The notes: generated by a model not told the origin, from the sequence alone. A DNA stretch of 64,000 nucleotides from Verrucomicrobiales bacterium (GCA_024233215.1 JACKPW010000001.1:1-64000), one strand, 5' to 3'. Positions 27,104-36,165 are shown, counted from the first letter of the stretch. Made by a program: numbers and translations.

Positions 27104-28839
27104 CTATTCGCTGGAACACCGGGTGACCCGGAGCACCTCCTGCACCGTCGTCACGCCCAGGGTCGATTGCCGGATGCCGTCCTCGAACATCGTCCGCATC
27201 CCCCCCTCCCGCGCCAACCGCGCATACTCCGGCGCCCCAGCCCGCTGCACGATCGGCTTGTGAAACCGTCCGTCCAGCATCATCAGCTCGAAGATCCCTG
27301 CCGCCCGTGATAACCGCTCCCCACACTTGGCGCAGCCCCCCGTCTGCCACAACCTCAACGGCTGCCCGTTCCCCTCCCTCGGCCGTGGCAACTGCAACTC
27401 CTCAAACACCCGCTCCGCATCCGCCACCTCCTCCTGGCACTCCGGACACAACCGCCTCACCAACCGCTGAGCCAGCACCCCGATCAGGCTGTCCGGCAGC
27501 AAATACGGCTCCACCTCCATGTCCAGTAACCGCGGAATCGCCCCCGACGCGCTGTTTGTGTGCAGCGTCGTGAACACCAAATGCCCCGTCAGCGCCGCCC
27601 TCACCATCAACTGTGCCGTCTCCGTGTCCCGCGTCTCCCCAATCAGCATCACGTCCGGATCCTGCCGCAGCAACGACCTCAGCCCCGCGCTGAACGTCAG
27701 CCCAACCTCCTCCCGAATCTGCGTCTGCCTCACCCCCTGCATCCGATACTCAATCGGATCCTCCAGCGTAAACACGCTCCGCTCCCCCGTGCACACCTCC
27801 TGCAACGCCGCGTACAGGGTCGTCGACTTCCCGCTCCCCGTTGGCCCCGTCACCACCAGCACCCCGTGGGGCCGGTTCAATGCGTCCCGGATCGCCCCTT
27901 CGGCTTCGGCGGCCATCCCCAGCTTGGAGAGTTGCAGGAATTGGCTGTTGGTCGAGAGAATCCGCAGCACCACGCTCTCCCGTAGGCCGTGGGCAGCGAC
28001 GACACCCGCAGATGATACGTCCGCCGTCCCACCGTCACCGACGCCCGTCCGTCCTGCGGCACCCGGTTCTCCGACACATTCAGGTCCGCCATCACCTTCA
28101 GGCGGGCGGACACCAGCGGCGTCACGGATTTGGGAATCAGCATGTCGGGCTGGAGCACGCCGTCGATGCGGAACCGGATTCGCATCATGCGCGCTTCCGG
28201 CTCGAAATGAACGTCGCTGGCACCCCGTTCCACCGCGCGCTTGATGATCTGACCCACCAACGCCACCGTTGGCGCGTCGCTTTCTTCGGGTTCCTCCGCC
28301 TCAACGTCTCCCGGCCCCTCCACTCCAAAGAGCCGCGCCTCCTCTTGCCGGTTGGCGAGAATCTGGTCGATGGACTCCTGGATGTCCTCGGTGTGGGCGT
28401 CCAGCCGGTCGAGTTGGTCGAGAATCTCCTGTTCCGTGGCGGCGACGATGTGCAGCTCGAGGCCCGTGATCTGGCGCACCCGGTCGATGGCCCGGATGTC
28501 GCAGGGATCCGACATGGCGAGGGTGAGACTGCCGTTGTTCCGATCGATGGGGAGGAGGCGGTGCTCACGGGACAACCCGCGGGGGACCACGTCCACCACG
28601 GCTGGATCCAGCACCAGTTTACTCAGATGAACCCGCTCGGTGGCCGCCTGGTTGGCGAGGAAATCGGCCACGTTCTCGGGATCCACCAGTCCCAAATCCA
28701 CCACCACCTTGCTGAGCTGGTGACTCCGCAGCCGCTGCTCCCGCCGGGCCAGATCGAGTTGGGGCCGGGTCAGGAGCCCGACATTCATCAAACGTTCCCC
28801 AAGGTCAAGGGTCGTGGTCTTTTCTGCCAAGGCGTGCAT
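27104..28839 (-). CDS. gspE: Type II secretion/type IV pilus assembly ATPase (GspE/PilB family), split by one frameshift
   Basis: About 578 residues when one G is restored in the run near 27982 (minus: TACGGGAGAGCG should read TACGGGGAGAGC, giving YGESVVLRI). The N-terminal third is an MshEN domain (LARREQRLRSHQLSKVVVDLG). It is followed by the core: VSSLPTAYG, Walker A GPTGSGKSTT, the Asp box FTLEDPIEYRMQGV, GLTFSAGLRSLLRQDPDV (Walker B), HTNSASGAIPRLLDM, and a tetracysteine zinc site with CPEC and CAKC. It powers assembly of a pseudopilus or pilus from the cytoplasm. No other secretion gene is adjacent. Confidence 0.82.
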
Positions 28840-28881
28840 CTGCGTTTTCCTTTCGTGAAGCGGTGGAGTGCCGTAGCGGCG

Positions 28882-29361
28882 TCAAGTGGGTCGTCGATCA
28901 ATCGGGCGAAAAGCCACGTTCCATACTGTGATCCAAGTGTCCACGAGGACGAACAAGCCAAAGAACGCGAGGACCAGGGTCTGGGTTGGCTTCGGGAGGT
29001 GTTCCAGAATCCAGTCGGTCGGCAACACCTGGAAGGCCACCAGGAGGAACAGAATCCAGGGCACCTGCCGGAGCAGGAAGGCTCTTCGCGTGAAATAGGC
29101 AGACGGTCGGTGGCGGCGTGGCATCGGCTGGCGGGCCAACTGCTCCGACGCCGGGTTCAGCGATGCCCCGGACTTTCGATGTTCGGTTCCCTCGACCTTC
29201 ATTGCGACGCGACCGGCCGGACGTGGTCGGACCACCTCCACAGGACGGTGCGTTTCGAGGCGGGGTGAGCGGTACCCGCCATGGTTCCCGGCATAGTCGG
29301 CCTCCGGCATCAGTCCCGGTTCGATCTCGACATTGGGGAGCTGGATGGAAATGGCTAACAT
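28882..29361 (-). CDS. Membrane protein of unknown function
   Basis: 159 residues from ATG at 29361 (MLAISIQLPNVEIEPGLMPE). The first 90 residues are polar and probably disordered, rich in Arg and Pro. Two hydrophobic helices follow (QVPWILFLLVAFQVLPTDWI and TLVLAFFGLFVLVDTWITVW). No family recognised. It lies 42 bases upstream of the assembly ATPase gene on the same strand, so the two may be co-transcribed. The region upstream is unusually AT-rich for this window and probably holds the promoter. Confidence 0.5.
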   Translation of the reverse strand: MLAISIQLPNVEIEPGLMPEADYAGNHGGYRSPRLETHRPVEVVRPRPAGRVAMKVEGTEHRKSGASLNPASEQLARQPMPRRHRPSAYFTRRAFLLRQVPWILFLLVAFQVLPTDWILEHLPKPTQTLVLAFFGLFVLVDTWITVWNVAFRPIDRRPT

Positions 29362-29674
29362 GACTTGCCTCGCTTGTTTACAACTATCTGCTGACAATTA
29401 AGTCATGTATAGAATGCGCGAGTGGCGAGATGCCGCAAGTGGAAAAGAGAGGAAATTTCCTTCAAAACACTAGGTTTGTATGCACAGAACGCGCATCAAT
29501 GGAGAACTATCATTCGTTTGTATGACAACACTGCAGGCTTCGCTCTCATATCAGACGACGTCTCACTCCTCTTTGTATCCACCCACGGGCAGGCGGAGTC
29601 AGGGGGGATAACGAGTGCGCGACCTGCCGGTGGGGCGGTGAGGTGGGGACGTGAGATTGGCTGCGTGGAGCGTG

Positions 29675-30322
29675 CTACGCCGCACTCCCGTCCGGGGCGT
29701 CGGGATGCAGTCGGGAACCTAGGAAGCGGCGGATCAGCCCGAGTTCGGCTTGGCCGGCGATGGTGTGCTCCTTGGCAAACTCGTGCCACTCAATCTGCAG
29801 CCCGGCACCGCGCAACAGCGTCACCTGCTCCCGGACCGGTTCGATTGGGATCAGCGGGTCACGGGTGCCGTGGGTCTGGAGGAATGACTGATTCCGGGCC
29901 ACGGGCGAAAGCTCCGTCAGCAGGCGTTCGGCCGCGTGCACGTAGCCGCTGACGCCCACCAGGCCGGCCAACTTCCGGGCGTAGCGGGCCCCGATCTCAA
30001 AGGTCATCAGGCATCCCTGGGAAAAACCAAAGACCGCGGTGTTCCGGGGCTCGAAGCCGCGGCGGGGCAGGTCATCCAGCAAGTCGAATAACAGGCGTCG
30101 ACTGCGCGTCACGCCGGGCTCGGCGTCACCGTAGATGTCATACCAGGAATACCCGCCGAAGTACTCGTCCGGCGCGTTCACCAGCAGGTGGTTCAGCCAG
30201 GGCAGGCCGAGTTCCTGGGGCATCCATCGATACCCCTCCATGCTGTCGCCCAACCCGTGAAGGACCACGAGCACGCGTTTGGATTCCGGGTCCCGTGCCG
30301 GTACCAAGTCCGTCTCAAGCAT
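29675..30322 (-). CDS. Carboxylesterase/phospholipase-type alpha/beta hydrolase
   Basis: 215 residues, typical length for the YpfH/acyl-protein thioesterase-like family. The oxyanion strand reads RVLVVLHGLGDSMEGY, the nucleophile elbow is GFS101QG, and the other triad members are Asp155 in THGTRDPLIP and His186 in AKEHTIAG. No signal peptide. It hydrolyses carboxyl esters or acyl thioesters in the cytoplasm; substrate not predictable. It is 66 bases from the end of the trans-sulfuration operon, possibly the last gene of the same transcript. Confidence 0.87.
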   Translation of the reverse strand: MLETDLVPARDPESKRVLVVLHGLGDSMEGYRWMPQELGLPWLNHLLVNAPDEYFGGYSWYDIYGDAEPGVTRSRRLLFDLLDDLPRRGFEPRNTAVFGFSQGCLMTFEIGARYARKLAGLVGVSGYVHAAERLLTELSPVARNQSFLQTHGTRDPLIPIEPVREQVTLLRGAGLQIEWHEFAKEHTIAGQAELGLIRRFLGSRLHPDAPDGSAA

Positions 30323-30388
30323 CGGCGCATTTAAGCGACGGCCGGCTCGGGAGGCGATGCAAAAGCCGGCCCCGGGCTGGCGGGCGGC

Positions 30389-31873
30389 TCAGGTTGTGGC
30401 CGGGGCGGGGCCCTCGTTTGCCAGACCGCGTTCGATCCGGGGCCAGAGGTCCTCCAGCGGTTCGAGTCCGATGGACAAACGGATCAGGTGGCGGGAGACC
30501 CCACAGGACTCGGCCCACTCGAGTTCGTGATAGTGCGCCAGCAGGGTGAACGGGCATGCGAGGGTGAACACCGTGCCGAGGCTCGGTCCCTTGCACACCT
30601 CCATGCGGGAATACACCCCCGGGGAGGTTCGCGCCGCGTCGCGCGGAAGGAAGGTGATCAACGCCCCCCAGCCGCCTCCGGGGCGTCGGACCTGATCATA
30701 CGCTCCGGGGTCTTCGTACTTGGGGTAGTAGACCCGCTCGACCGCGGGGTGGGCCTGCAACCTTTCCGCGATGGCCAGCCCGTTGGTGTTGTGTTGCCGC
30801 ATGCGTTCCGGGAACGATCGGGCGCCGGACTCAATCTCGGCGGCGTCCGTTTCCCAGAGGAGTTCCTCGTGATGCCGGCGGATGATTGCCTTGAGCTCGG
30901 AGTGGTAGGGCGATCCCGGGAGGCAGACCAGCGCGCCCCCCATGACGGCGCCGCTGCCGGCAACGAACTTCGTGAGGCTCGTGGCAATGAGGTCGGCGTG
31001 ATTCCTGAGGTCGATGTTCACCGGGGTGGCGACCACGTCGTCCGCCACGAACGGGACGCCGGCCCGGCGGAGTTGGGGGGTGATCTGCCCCAAATCGGCG
31101 GAGCCCAGGAGGGGATTCCCCGGAATCTCGCCGAAACACGCCGCCACTCCGCCGGGTTCCAGCAACCGTTGCAGGTCTTCCGGGGCGCGCGGGAGGTCGT
31201 GCAGCAGGTGGGTCTGATGCCCGAACTTCTGTTGCAGCTTCAACGTGTCGACGTAAGGAAATCCCAACTGAACGGTTGCCCCGCCGGGCCGACGTTCCAG
31301 CACGGCCCGGAGCGCCGCGGCGTGCGCCGCCATGCCCGTCGGCATGAGGAAGACGTCCTCCGGACCGCAGTCGTAGAATCCCGCCAAATGCCGCCGCAGG
31401 GACTGCCGGATGTCCCCGGCATCCGGGGCTTCGCGGCGCCCTGCCAGCCAAGCTTCCGCCTGCCGGCTGGAGACAATCCATCCCGCATGCTGCCAGAAGG
31501 AGTTCAAGGGTGCCGCACCTTCCGCGTCCGTTCGGACCGCCCACAGGCCTCGTTCGGAGATAATCGCGGCGGGAGGCCTTCCATGAGTCCGGAGGAAACG
31601 GGCCGCCGCTTCGGCCACCGCCAGGGAAGGGAAGGGGAGACAGGGGTTTCCCGGCGAGAGTCGAAGGGCGACCTCGCGAACGAGCGGGTGAATGACGAAC
31701 CGGGGATAGCCCACCTCCAGTCGCTTGAGCACATCGGGACGCTTTTCCTCGTAGCCGACCACGTCCTTCCAGCGCGGCAACGACACGGAGACCGCGTGCG
31801 GCGAATCGGGCAGTGCCCGCCCCAGGCTGTCGGGCTGCCACAAGGGGTCACGAAACAAGCCGTGTTCGGTCAT
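30389..31873 (-). CDS. PLP-dependent cystathionine gamma-synthase of the fungal Str2-like type
   Basis: 494 residues from ATG at 31873, which overlaps the upstream stop by four bases. The first 65 residues (ALPDSPHAVSVSLPRWKDVV, then GYEEKRPDVLKRLEVGYPRF) closely resemble, from memory, the N-terminus of yeast Str2 and are absent from bacterial MetB. The PLP fold follows, with MPTGMAAHAAALRAVL, ACFGEIPGNPLLGSADL, FVADDVVATPVNI and the lysine region SLTKFVAGSGAVMGG. The reaction is likely cystathionine synthesis from an activated homoserine and cysteine. Its place after two other trans-sulfuration genes supports this. A second enzyme of similar function in one operon is unusual. Confidence 0.75.
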   Translation of the reverse strand: MTEHGLFRDPLWQPDSLGRALPDSPHAVSVSLPRWKDVVGYEEKRPDVLKRLEVGYPRFVIHPLVREVALRLSPGNPCLPFPSLAVAEAAARFLRTHGRPPAAIISERGLWAVRTDAEGAAPLNSFWQHAGWIVSSRQAEAWLAGRREAPDAGDIRQSLRRHLAGFYDCGPEDVFLMPTGMAAHAAALRAVLERRPGGATVQLGFPYVDTLKLQQKFGHQTHLLHDLPRAPEDLQRLLEPGGVAACFGEIPGNPLLGSADLGQITPQLRRAGVPFVADDVVATPVNIDLRNHADLIATSLTKFVAGSGAVMGGALVCLPGSPYHSELKAIIRRHHEELLWETDAAEIESGARSFPERMRQHNTNGLAIAERLQAHPAVERVYYPKYEDPGAYDQVRRPGGGWGALITFLPRDAARTSPGVYSRMEVCKGPSLGTVFTLACPFTLLAHYHELEWAESCGVSRHLIRLSIGLEPLEDLWPRIERGLANEGPAPATT

Positions 31874-33024
31874 CCCCGCACCTTGGTGAGGGCTCGCTCC
31901 AGGTCCGTTCGCAGGTCCTCCGGATCCTCGATTCCCACCGACAGTCGGATCAGGCCGTCCGCGATCCCGACTTGCCGCCGCACTTCCGCCGGCACCGCGG
32001 CGTGAGTCATGCTGGGGGGATGACACACCAGGCTTTCAACGCCGCCCAGACTTTCCGCCAGCGTGAAGTACTTCAGTGACCGGGCGAACTGCAGCGCCTG
32101 GTCCGCGCTGCCATCCAGTTCGAGCGTGAGGATGCCCGAACCGCCCCGCATTTGCCGGCGGGCCAACGCGTGCTGGGGATGGCTGGGGAGGAACGGGTAG
32201 CTTACCTGGCGGACCTCCTCCCGCCCCTCCAGCCACTGCGCGAGGAAGAGGGCATTGGCACAGTGTCGTTCCATCCGCAGCGCGAGCGTGCGTTGTCCGC
32301 GAACCGTCAGCCAGGTATCAAAAGGCGAGGGTTGCAGTCCCAACGCCTTCTGGGCAAAAAGCATCCGGTCCTGCCAATCGGGTTCGTTCGTCGCCACTAT
32401 TCCCCCCAGACAATCGCTGTGCCCGTTGATGTATTTCGTCGTGGAGGAGAGCGAGAGGGTGGCGCCCAACTGAAGGGGACGCTGGAGGTAGGGTGACGCG
32501 AAGGTGTTGTCCACCACCACCGGCACCTTCTCCTCCCGGGCGACCCGCGCGATGCCTTGGAGGTCGAGCACCTTCAGGAGGGGATTGGTGGGGCTTTCAA
32601 GCCAGACCAGGGCCGGACGGTGCCGGTGGATCAAGTCCCAGTTTCCGGGATCGGTGAGGTCCGCGTACACAACCCGTACGCCGAACTTGGCGAACACCCG
32701 GTCGAACAGCCGATAGGTGCAGCCGTAGACGTTCTCCTCCGCCAGCACGGTGTCACCGGCCTGCAGGGTGGAAACGACGGCGGTGATGGCGGAGACCCCG
32801 CTGGCGAAGCAGGTGGCAAAAGTCGCCCCTTCCAACGAGGCAACGCTCCGTTCGAGCAGCCGGAAATTCGGATTGCCGGAGCGGGTATAGTCAAACCCCT
32901 CCGGATTGCCGTGCTCGAACGTCGAGGTCAGGTAGAGCGGTGGCATCACCGCCCCGGTGGGGCCGGAGAAGCCACGGCCTTCGTGGACGGACCGTGTGGT
33001 GAAGCCCGGTTGGGGATCGCTCAT
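31870..33024 (-). CDS. metB: Cystathionine gamma-synthase/lyase (Cys/Met metabolism PLP enzyme)
   Basis: 384 residues, normal length. The fold-type I PLP landmarks are TRSVHEGRG and PLYLTSTFEHGNPEGFDYTR at the N-terminus, ASGVSAITAVVSTLQAGD, VWLESPTNPLLKVLDL, VVDNTFASPYLQRPLQLGA, and the Schiff-base lysine in SLSSTTKYINGHSDCLGG. The end PPSMTHAAVP...RLSVGIEDPEDL is typical. It uses activated homoserine and cysteine (synthase) or splits cystathionine (lyase); sequence alone does not decide. It lies 19 bases after the cysteine synthase gene and overlaps the next by four bases. Confidence 0.92.
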   Translation of the reverse strand: MSDPQPGFTTRSVHEGRGFSGPTGAVMPPLYLTSTFEHGNPEGFDYTRSGNPNFRLLERSVASLEGATFATCFASGVSAITAVVSTLQAGDTVLAEENVYGCTYRLFDRVFAKFGVRVVYADLTDPGNWDLIHRHRPALVWLESPTNPLLKVLDLQGIARVAREEKVPVVVDNTFASPYLQRPLQLGATLSLSSTTKYINGHSDCLGGIVATNEPDWQDRMLFAQKALGLQPSPFDTWLTVRGQRTLALRMERHCANALFLAQWLEGREEVRQVSYPFLPSHPQHALARRQMRGGSGILTLELDGSADQALQFARSLKYFTLAESLGGVESLVCHPPSMTHAAVPAEVRRQVGIADGLIRLSVGIEDPEDLRTDLERALTKVRG

Positions 33025-33043
33025 GCGCGCCGGCCTATGACGC

Positions 33044-34027
33044 TCAAGACGCCACCTGGGCCCGGGCCTCCTCGGCCAGCGGCGTGCTCAGGTAGCGCTC
33101 TCCGGTGGAGCAGGCCACGGTCACGATGGTCTTGCCCTTGTTCTCCGGCCGTTTCGCCACCTGGATCGCGGCCCAGACGTTCGCCCCCGTGGAGATCCCC
33201 ACCAGGAGGCCCTCCTCCTTTGCCAGTCGCCGGGCCATCGCAAACGCGTCGTCGTTCTCCACCTGCACGCATTCCGCGATCTGCGCCCTGCCCGAGGCGT
33301 CCTGCAGGTGAAGGTTCCCGGGAATGAAGCCCGCCCCGGTGCCCTGGATCTTGTGCGGCCCCGGCTGCAACGGTTCGCCCGCCAACGTCTGCGAAATCAC
33401 CGGGGAGTCCTTGGGCTCCACCGCGATCGCCTGCAAGGCCGGCTTCAGCACCTGCAACGCCTCGGTGCATCCGGTCAGCGTGCCTCCCGTCCCCACGGCC
33501 GCCACCAGGATGTCCACCGCCCCGCCGGTGTCGTCCCAAATCTCCTTCGCGGTGGTCTGCCGGTGAATCTCCGGGTTCGCCGGATTGTCAAATTGCTGCG
33601 GAATCCAGGAGTTTTCCGTTTCCCGCGCGATTTCCTCCGCCTTGGCGATGGCCCCCTTCATCCCGTCCGCCCCCGGGGTCAACACCAGCTTCGCCCCGAG
33701 CATTGCCAGCAATGTCCGTCGTTCCAGTGACATCGTCTCCGGCATGGTCAGAATGAGCTGATATCCCTTCGCCGCCGCCACAAAGGCCAGCGCGATCCCC
33801 GTGTTTCCGCTCGTCGGCTCAACGATGACCGTTCCCGGCTTCAACACACCGGATGCTTCCGCCGCCTCGATCATCGCCCGGCCGATGCGGTCCTTCACGC
33901 TCCCCAGCGGATTGAAGAACTCGCATTTCAGGAGAATGGAGGCCTCGAGTCCCTCGGTGACCCGGTTCAAACGGACGAGCGGAGTGTGCCCGACGGTGTC
34001 GACGATGCTGTTGTAAACGCGTCCCAT
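33044..34027 (-). CDS. cysK: Cysteine synthase (O-acetylserine sulfhydrylase)
   Basis: 327 residues. It opens MGRVYNSIVDTVGHTPLVRL. The PLP lysine is Lys45 in FFNPLGSVKDRIG, the substrate loop is PTSGNTGIALAF, and the phosphate-binding loop is VGTGGTLTGC. Later come GTGAGFIPGNL and LVGISTGANVWAA. It makes cysteine from O-acetylserine and sulfide. It is first of three genes (cysK, metB, Str2-like) taking sulfur from sulfide to cystathionine. The 105 bases before it hold the likely promoter. Confidence 0.95.
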   Translation of the reverse strand: MGRVYNSIVDTVGHTPLVRLNRVTEGLEASILLKCEFFNPLGSVKDRIGRAMIEAAEASGVLKPGTVIVEPTSGNTGIALAFVAAAKGYQLILTMPETMSLERRTLLAMLGAKLVLTPGADGMKGAIAKAEEIARETENSWIPQQFDNPANPEIHRQTTAKEIWDDTGGAVDILVAAVGTGGTLTGCTEALQVLKPALQAIAVEPKDSPVISQTLAGEPLQPGPHKIQGTGAGFIPGNLHLQDASGRAQIAECVQVENDDAFAMARRLAKEEGLLVGISTGANVWAAIQVAKRPENKGKTIVTVACSTGERYLSTPLAEEARAQVAS

Positions 34028-34138
34028 GGCTTAATCCTGTCAATCTTACGTAACTTAGATCAGATACCCCAAGGATGGGAGGATGCAAGCGCCGGACAAG
34101 CTTTTTTCGCACGACCGCGCCCCCCTCCGCGATCCCGC
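34028..34138 (-). promoter_or_regulatory. Probable promoter region of the trans-sulfuration operon
   Basis: On the minus strand, TTGCAT and TATCTG are separated by 16 bases, ending about 40 bases before the cysK start. No SAM or other riboswitch structure fits in this short space. Tentative. Confidence 0.3.
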
Positions 34139-34933
34139 TCAGCGCGTCTCCGGCAACGGTGACTCTGACGGATCGGGCCTCGGGTGCGTGACCTCAATGC
34201 CTGCCGCGTCCAAGGCGGGGGCGATCTCAGGGCCGACCGGGGCGTCCGTGACGAGAACATCGATCTCCGCGAGGTCACATAACCGGGCGACGGTCCGCCG
34301 GCCGAACTTGGTGTGGTCGAGGCAGAGGATCACCTTACGGGCGGCACGCATCATGGCGCGCTGGATGTCAATGAGGAGGGCGTGGGAGTTGAAGACGCCG
34401 TCTCCCGTGATGCCTCCGGCGCCCATGATCGCCACGTCCGCATGCATCTGACCAAGGGTCTCCACCGCCACCGGGCCCACCAACACGCCCAGTCGGGGAT
34501 ACAGCACCCCGCCGGTCACAATCGTCTCCACCATCATGGCGGAGGCGAACAGGTTGGCGACGGGAAGGGAGTTGGTGATGATCTGGGGCTTCTTGGGTTC
34601 CAGGTAGCGGGCCACGTGGAAGGCGGTGGTTCCCGCATCGATGATCACCGTTTGCCCGGGCAGGACCAGATCGGCGCAAAGTCTGCCGATTACCTCCTTC
34701 TCCGCCAGTTGATGGGTGTCCCGGGCGTTGAACACGAATTCGTCCGTGCGGGGATTGACCAGTCGGGCGCCTCCATGCGTGCGGCGAACGGACCCACCGG
34801 TTTCGAGCAGGCCGACATCGCGGCGCACCGTGGAAACCGACGCTTCAACCTGCTCCGCCAGTTCCTCCAGTGAGGCGAACTCCACCTGTTGAAGGTATTC
34901 CTCGATCCGCTTCTGCCGTTCCTCGGCCTGCAT
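34139..34933 (-). CDS. DeoR-family transcriptional regulator, divergent from the microcompartment operon
   Basis: 264 residues from ATG at 34933 (MQAEERQKRIEEYLQQVEFA). The N-terminal winged helix is the DeoR type (ASLEELAEQVEASVSTVRRD, then LETGGSVRRTHGGA). The sensor domain has the sugar-phosphate-isomerase-like fold with VIIDAGTTAFHVARYL, VTGGVLYPRLGVLVGP and VILCLDHTKFGRR. Such proteins repress sugar operons and are released by a sugar phosphate. Fucose and rhamnose regulators of this family are common, and DeoR regulators accompany the planctomycete-type microcompartment. The effector is therefore probably a fuculose or rhamnulose phosphate or a product of it (inference). Confidence 0.88.
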   Translation of the reverse strand: MQAEERQKRIEEYLQQVEFASLEELAEQVEASVSTVRRDVGLLETGGSVRRTHGGARLVNPRTDEFVFNARDTHQLAEKEVIGRLCADLVLPGQTVIIDAGTTAFHVARYLEPKKPQIITNSLPVANLFASAMMVETIVTGGVLYPRLGVLVGPVAVETLGQMHADVAIMGAGGITGDGVFNSHALLIDIQRAMMRAARKVILCLDHTKFGRRTVARLCDLAEIDVLVTDAPVGPEIAPALDAAGIEVTHPRPDPSESPLPETR

Positions 34934-35018
34934 GTTGGTAGAGTCTTGGTAAGTTTTGGAAGAAATTGCAAGATTATTATTGACCTTCCCTCGAAATCGC
35001 GCATGCTGGACGTGTTTC
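34934..35018. promoter_or_regulatory. Divergent regulatory region between the DeoR gene and pduL
   Basis: An 85-base, AT-rich spacer (TTGGTAAGTTTTGGAAGAAA, then TTGCAAGATTATTATTGACC) must hold both promoters and the repressor site. TTGGAA and TATTGA roughly 15 bases apart could be the pduL -35/-10. I cannot point to one clear operator palindrome. Confidence 0.35.
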
Positions 35019-35696
35019 ATGGGCACGACGAAACCTCCCATTCATCGCGCGGTGGTTGAGCACTTGGTTCGCCAGGTCGTTTATGAGCGCATGGGCCGAC
35101 CGGTTCCGCGCCTGGCCACCGCTCCCAATCCCTTGCTGGTGAACGTGAGCGCCCGGCATTGCCACCTGACGCAGGAAGCCGTGGATGCGTTGTTCGGGAA
35201 GGGTTACCGGTTGCAGGTGCACAAGTGGCTCTATCAGGAGGGGCATTTCGCGGCGAGGGAAACAGTGACCCTGGTGGGGCCGCGCAGCCGTGTGATCTCG
35301 AACCTCCGCATTCTGGGGCCGTGTCGGAAGATGAACCAGGTGGAACTGGCGTACACGGACGCGGTGGCGCTCGGGTTCTCCATTCCGTTGCGCATGTCCG
35401 GCAACGTTGCAGGGACGCCGGGGTGCATGTTGATGGGGCCCGCGGGTTTCTTCGAGATGAGGGAGGGCGTGATCCGGGCGGCCCGCCATGTGCACATGCA
35501 CCCGGAGGACGCGGCGTTTTACGGCGTCCAGAACGGCGACCCGATGAAGCTGCGGGTCGGCGGCGAATGTGGCATGGTCTTCGACCGCCTGCTGGTGCGG
35601 GAGGATCCCGCGGTCAAGTTGGAGGTGCATATCGACACCGACGAAGGCAACGCCTGCAATCTCCAACCCGGCACCCCCTGCGAACTGCTGAAGTGA
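35019..35696 (+). CDS. pduL: PduL-type phosphotransacylase (microcompartment)
   Basis: 225 residues from ATG at 35019. Two beta-barrel PduL domains carry the zinc ligands: VSARH47CH49LT in the first, and AARH157VH159MH161P in the second. LGPCRKMNQVELAYTDAVAL and MLMGPAGFFEMREGVI are family hallmarks. It exchanges the CoA of an acyl-CoA for phosphate, recycling CoA inside the organelle. The N-terminal amphipathic helix (RAVVEHLVRQVVYERMG) resembles an encapsulation peptide. First gene of the operon. Confidence 0.93.
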   Translation: MGTTKPPIHRAVVEHLVRQVVYERMGRPVPRLATAPNPLLVNVSARHCHLTQEAVDALFGKGYRLQVHKWLYQEGHFAARETVTLVGPRSRVISNLRILGPCRKMNQVELAYTDAVALGFSIPLRMSGNVAGTPGCMLMGPAGFFEMREGVIRAARHVHMHPEDAAFYGVQNGDPMKLRVGGECGMVFDRLLVREDPAVKLEVHIDTDEGNACNLQPGTPCELLK

Positions 35697-35725
35697 ACCA
35701 CGAACGGACACCAATGCACACGAAT
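35696..35725. repeat. Left inverted repeat of the GxxExxY cassette
   Basis: AACCACGAACGGACACCAAT plus the next ten bases match the inverse of 36107-36136 at 26 of 30 positions. It begins at the last base of the pduL stop. Confidence 0.7.
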
Positions 35726-35741
35726 GATCGGGGACGACGCC

Positions 35742-36107
35742 ATGCTTCTGCTCAAGGGAGAGGTGTTCGAGATCGTTGGAGCCGCGATGGAGGTGCTCAA
35801 CGGGTTGGGGCACGGCTTGGCGGAAGAACCGTACGAGAACGCGTTGGTGGTGGAGTTTGGCCTGCGGGGAATCCCGTGCCGGCAACAGGTTCGGTTCGAA
35901 GTGACCTACAAGGGAGTGATGGTGGGAGAGTTCGTGCCGGACTTGATCGCTTTCGACGCCGTTGTGGTGGACACGAAAGTGATTGATCGGATTGGAGACC
36001 ACGAGCGTGGTCAAATGCTGAACTATCTGAGAGTCACAGGTAAGCGGGTCGGGGTGATCTTGAATTTCAAGAACGCAAAACTGGAATGGGAGCGAATGGT
36101 GCTCTGA
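35742..36107 (+). CDS. GxxExxY family protein inserted in the microcompartment operon
   Basis: 121 residues from ATG at 35742 (MLLLKGEVFEIVGAAMEVLN; six codons longer if started at 35724). The naming motif is visible in GLGHGLAEEPYENALVVEFG, followed by VPDLIAFDAVVVDTKVIDR and QMLNYLRVTGKRVGVILNFK. The latter resembles the Asp...D-x-K core of a PD-(D/E)xK-like nuclease fold. The family has no firmly established role. It is bounded by 30-bp inverted repeats and has no known link to microcompartments, so it is probably a passenger. Confidence 0.8.
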   Translation: MLLLKGEVFEIVGAAMEVLNGLGHGLAEEPYENALVVEFGLRGIPCRQQVRFEVTYKGVMVGEFVPDLIAFDAVVVDTKVIDRIGDHERGQMLNYLRVTGKRVGVILNFKNAKLEWERMVL

Positions 36108-36136
36108 TTCGTGTTAATTCGTGTCCATTCGTGGTT
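36107..36136. repeat. Right inverted repeat of the GxxExxY cassette
   Basis: ATTCGTGTTAATTCGTGTCC plus the next ten bases invert the left repeat with four mismatches. It starts at the last base of the cassette gene's stop. Confidence 0.7.
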
Positions 36137-36165
36137 GAATTCTCACTCAAGCAAGAAGCAAGACA

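Noticed and set aside
27104..27973. The 3' piece of GspE as a separate short ATPase gene
   Set aside because: It lacks the N-terminal MshEN region and is continuous in sequence with the upstream piece after adding one G.
34028..34138. SAM riboswitch before the trans-sulfuration operon
   Set aside because: The spacer is too short and lacks the conserved stem pattern.
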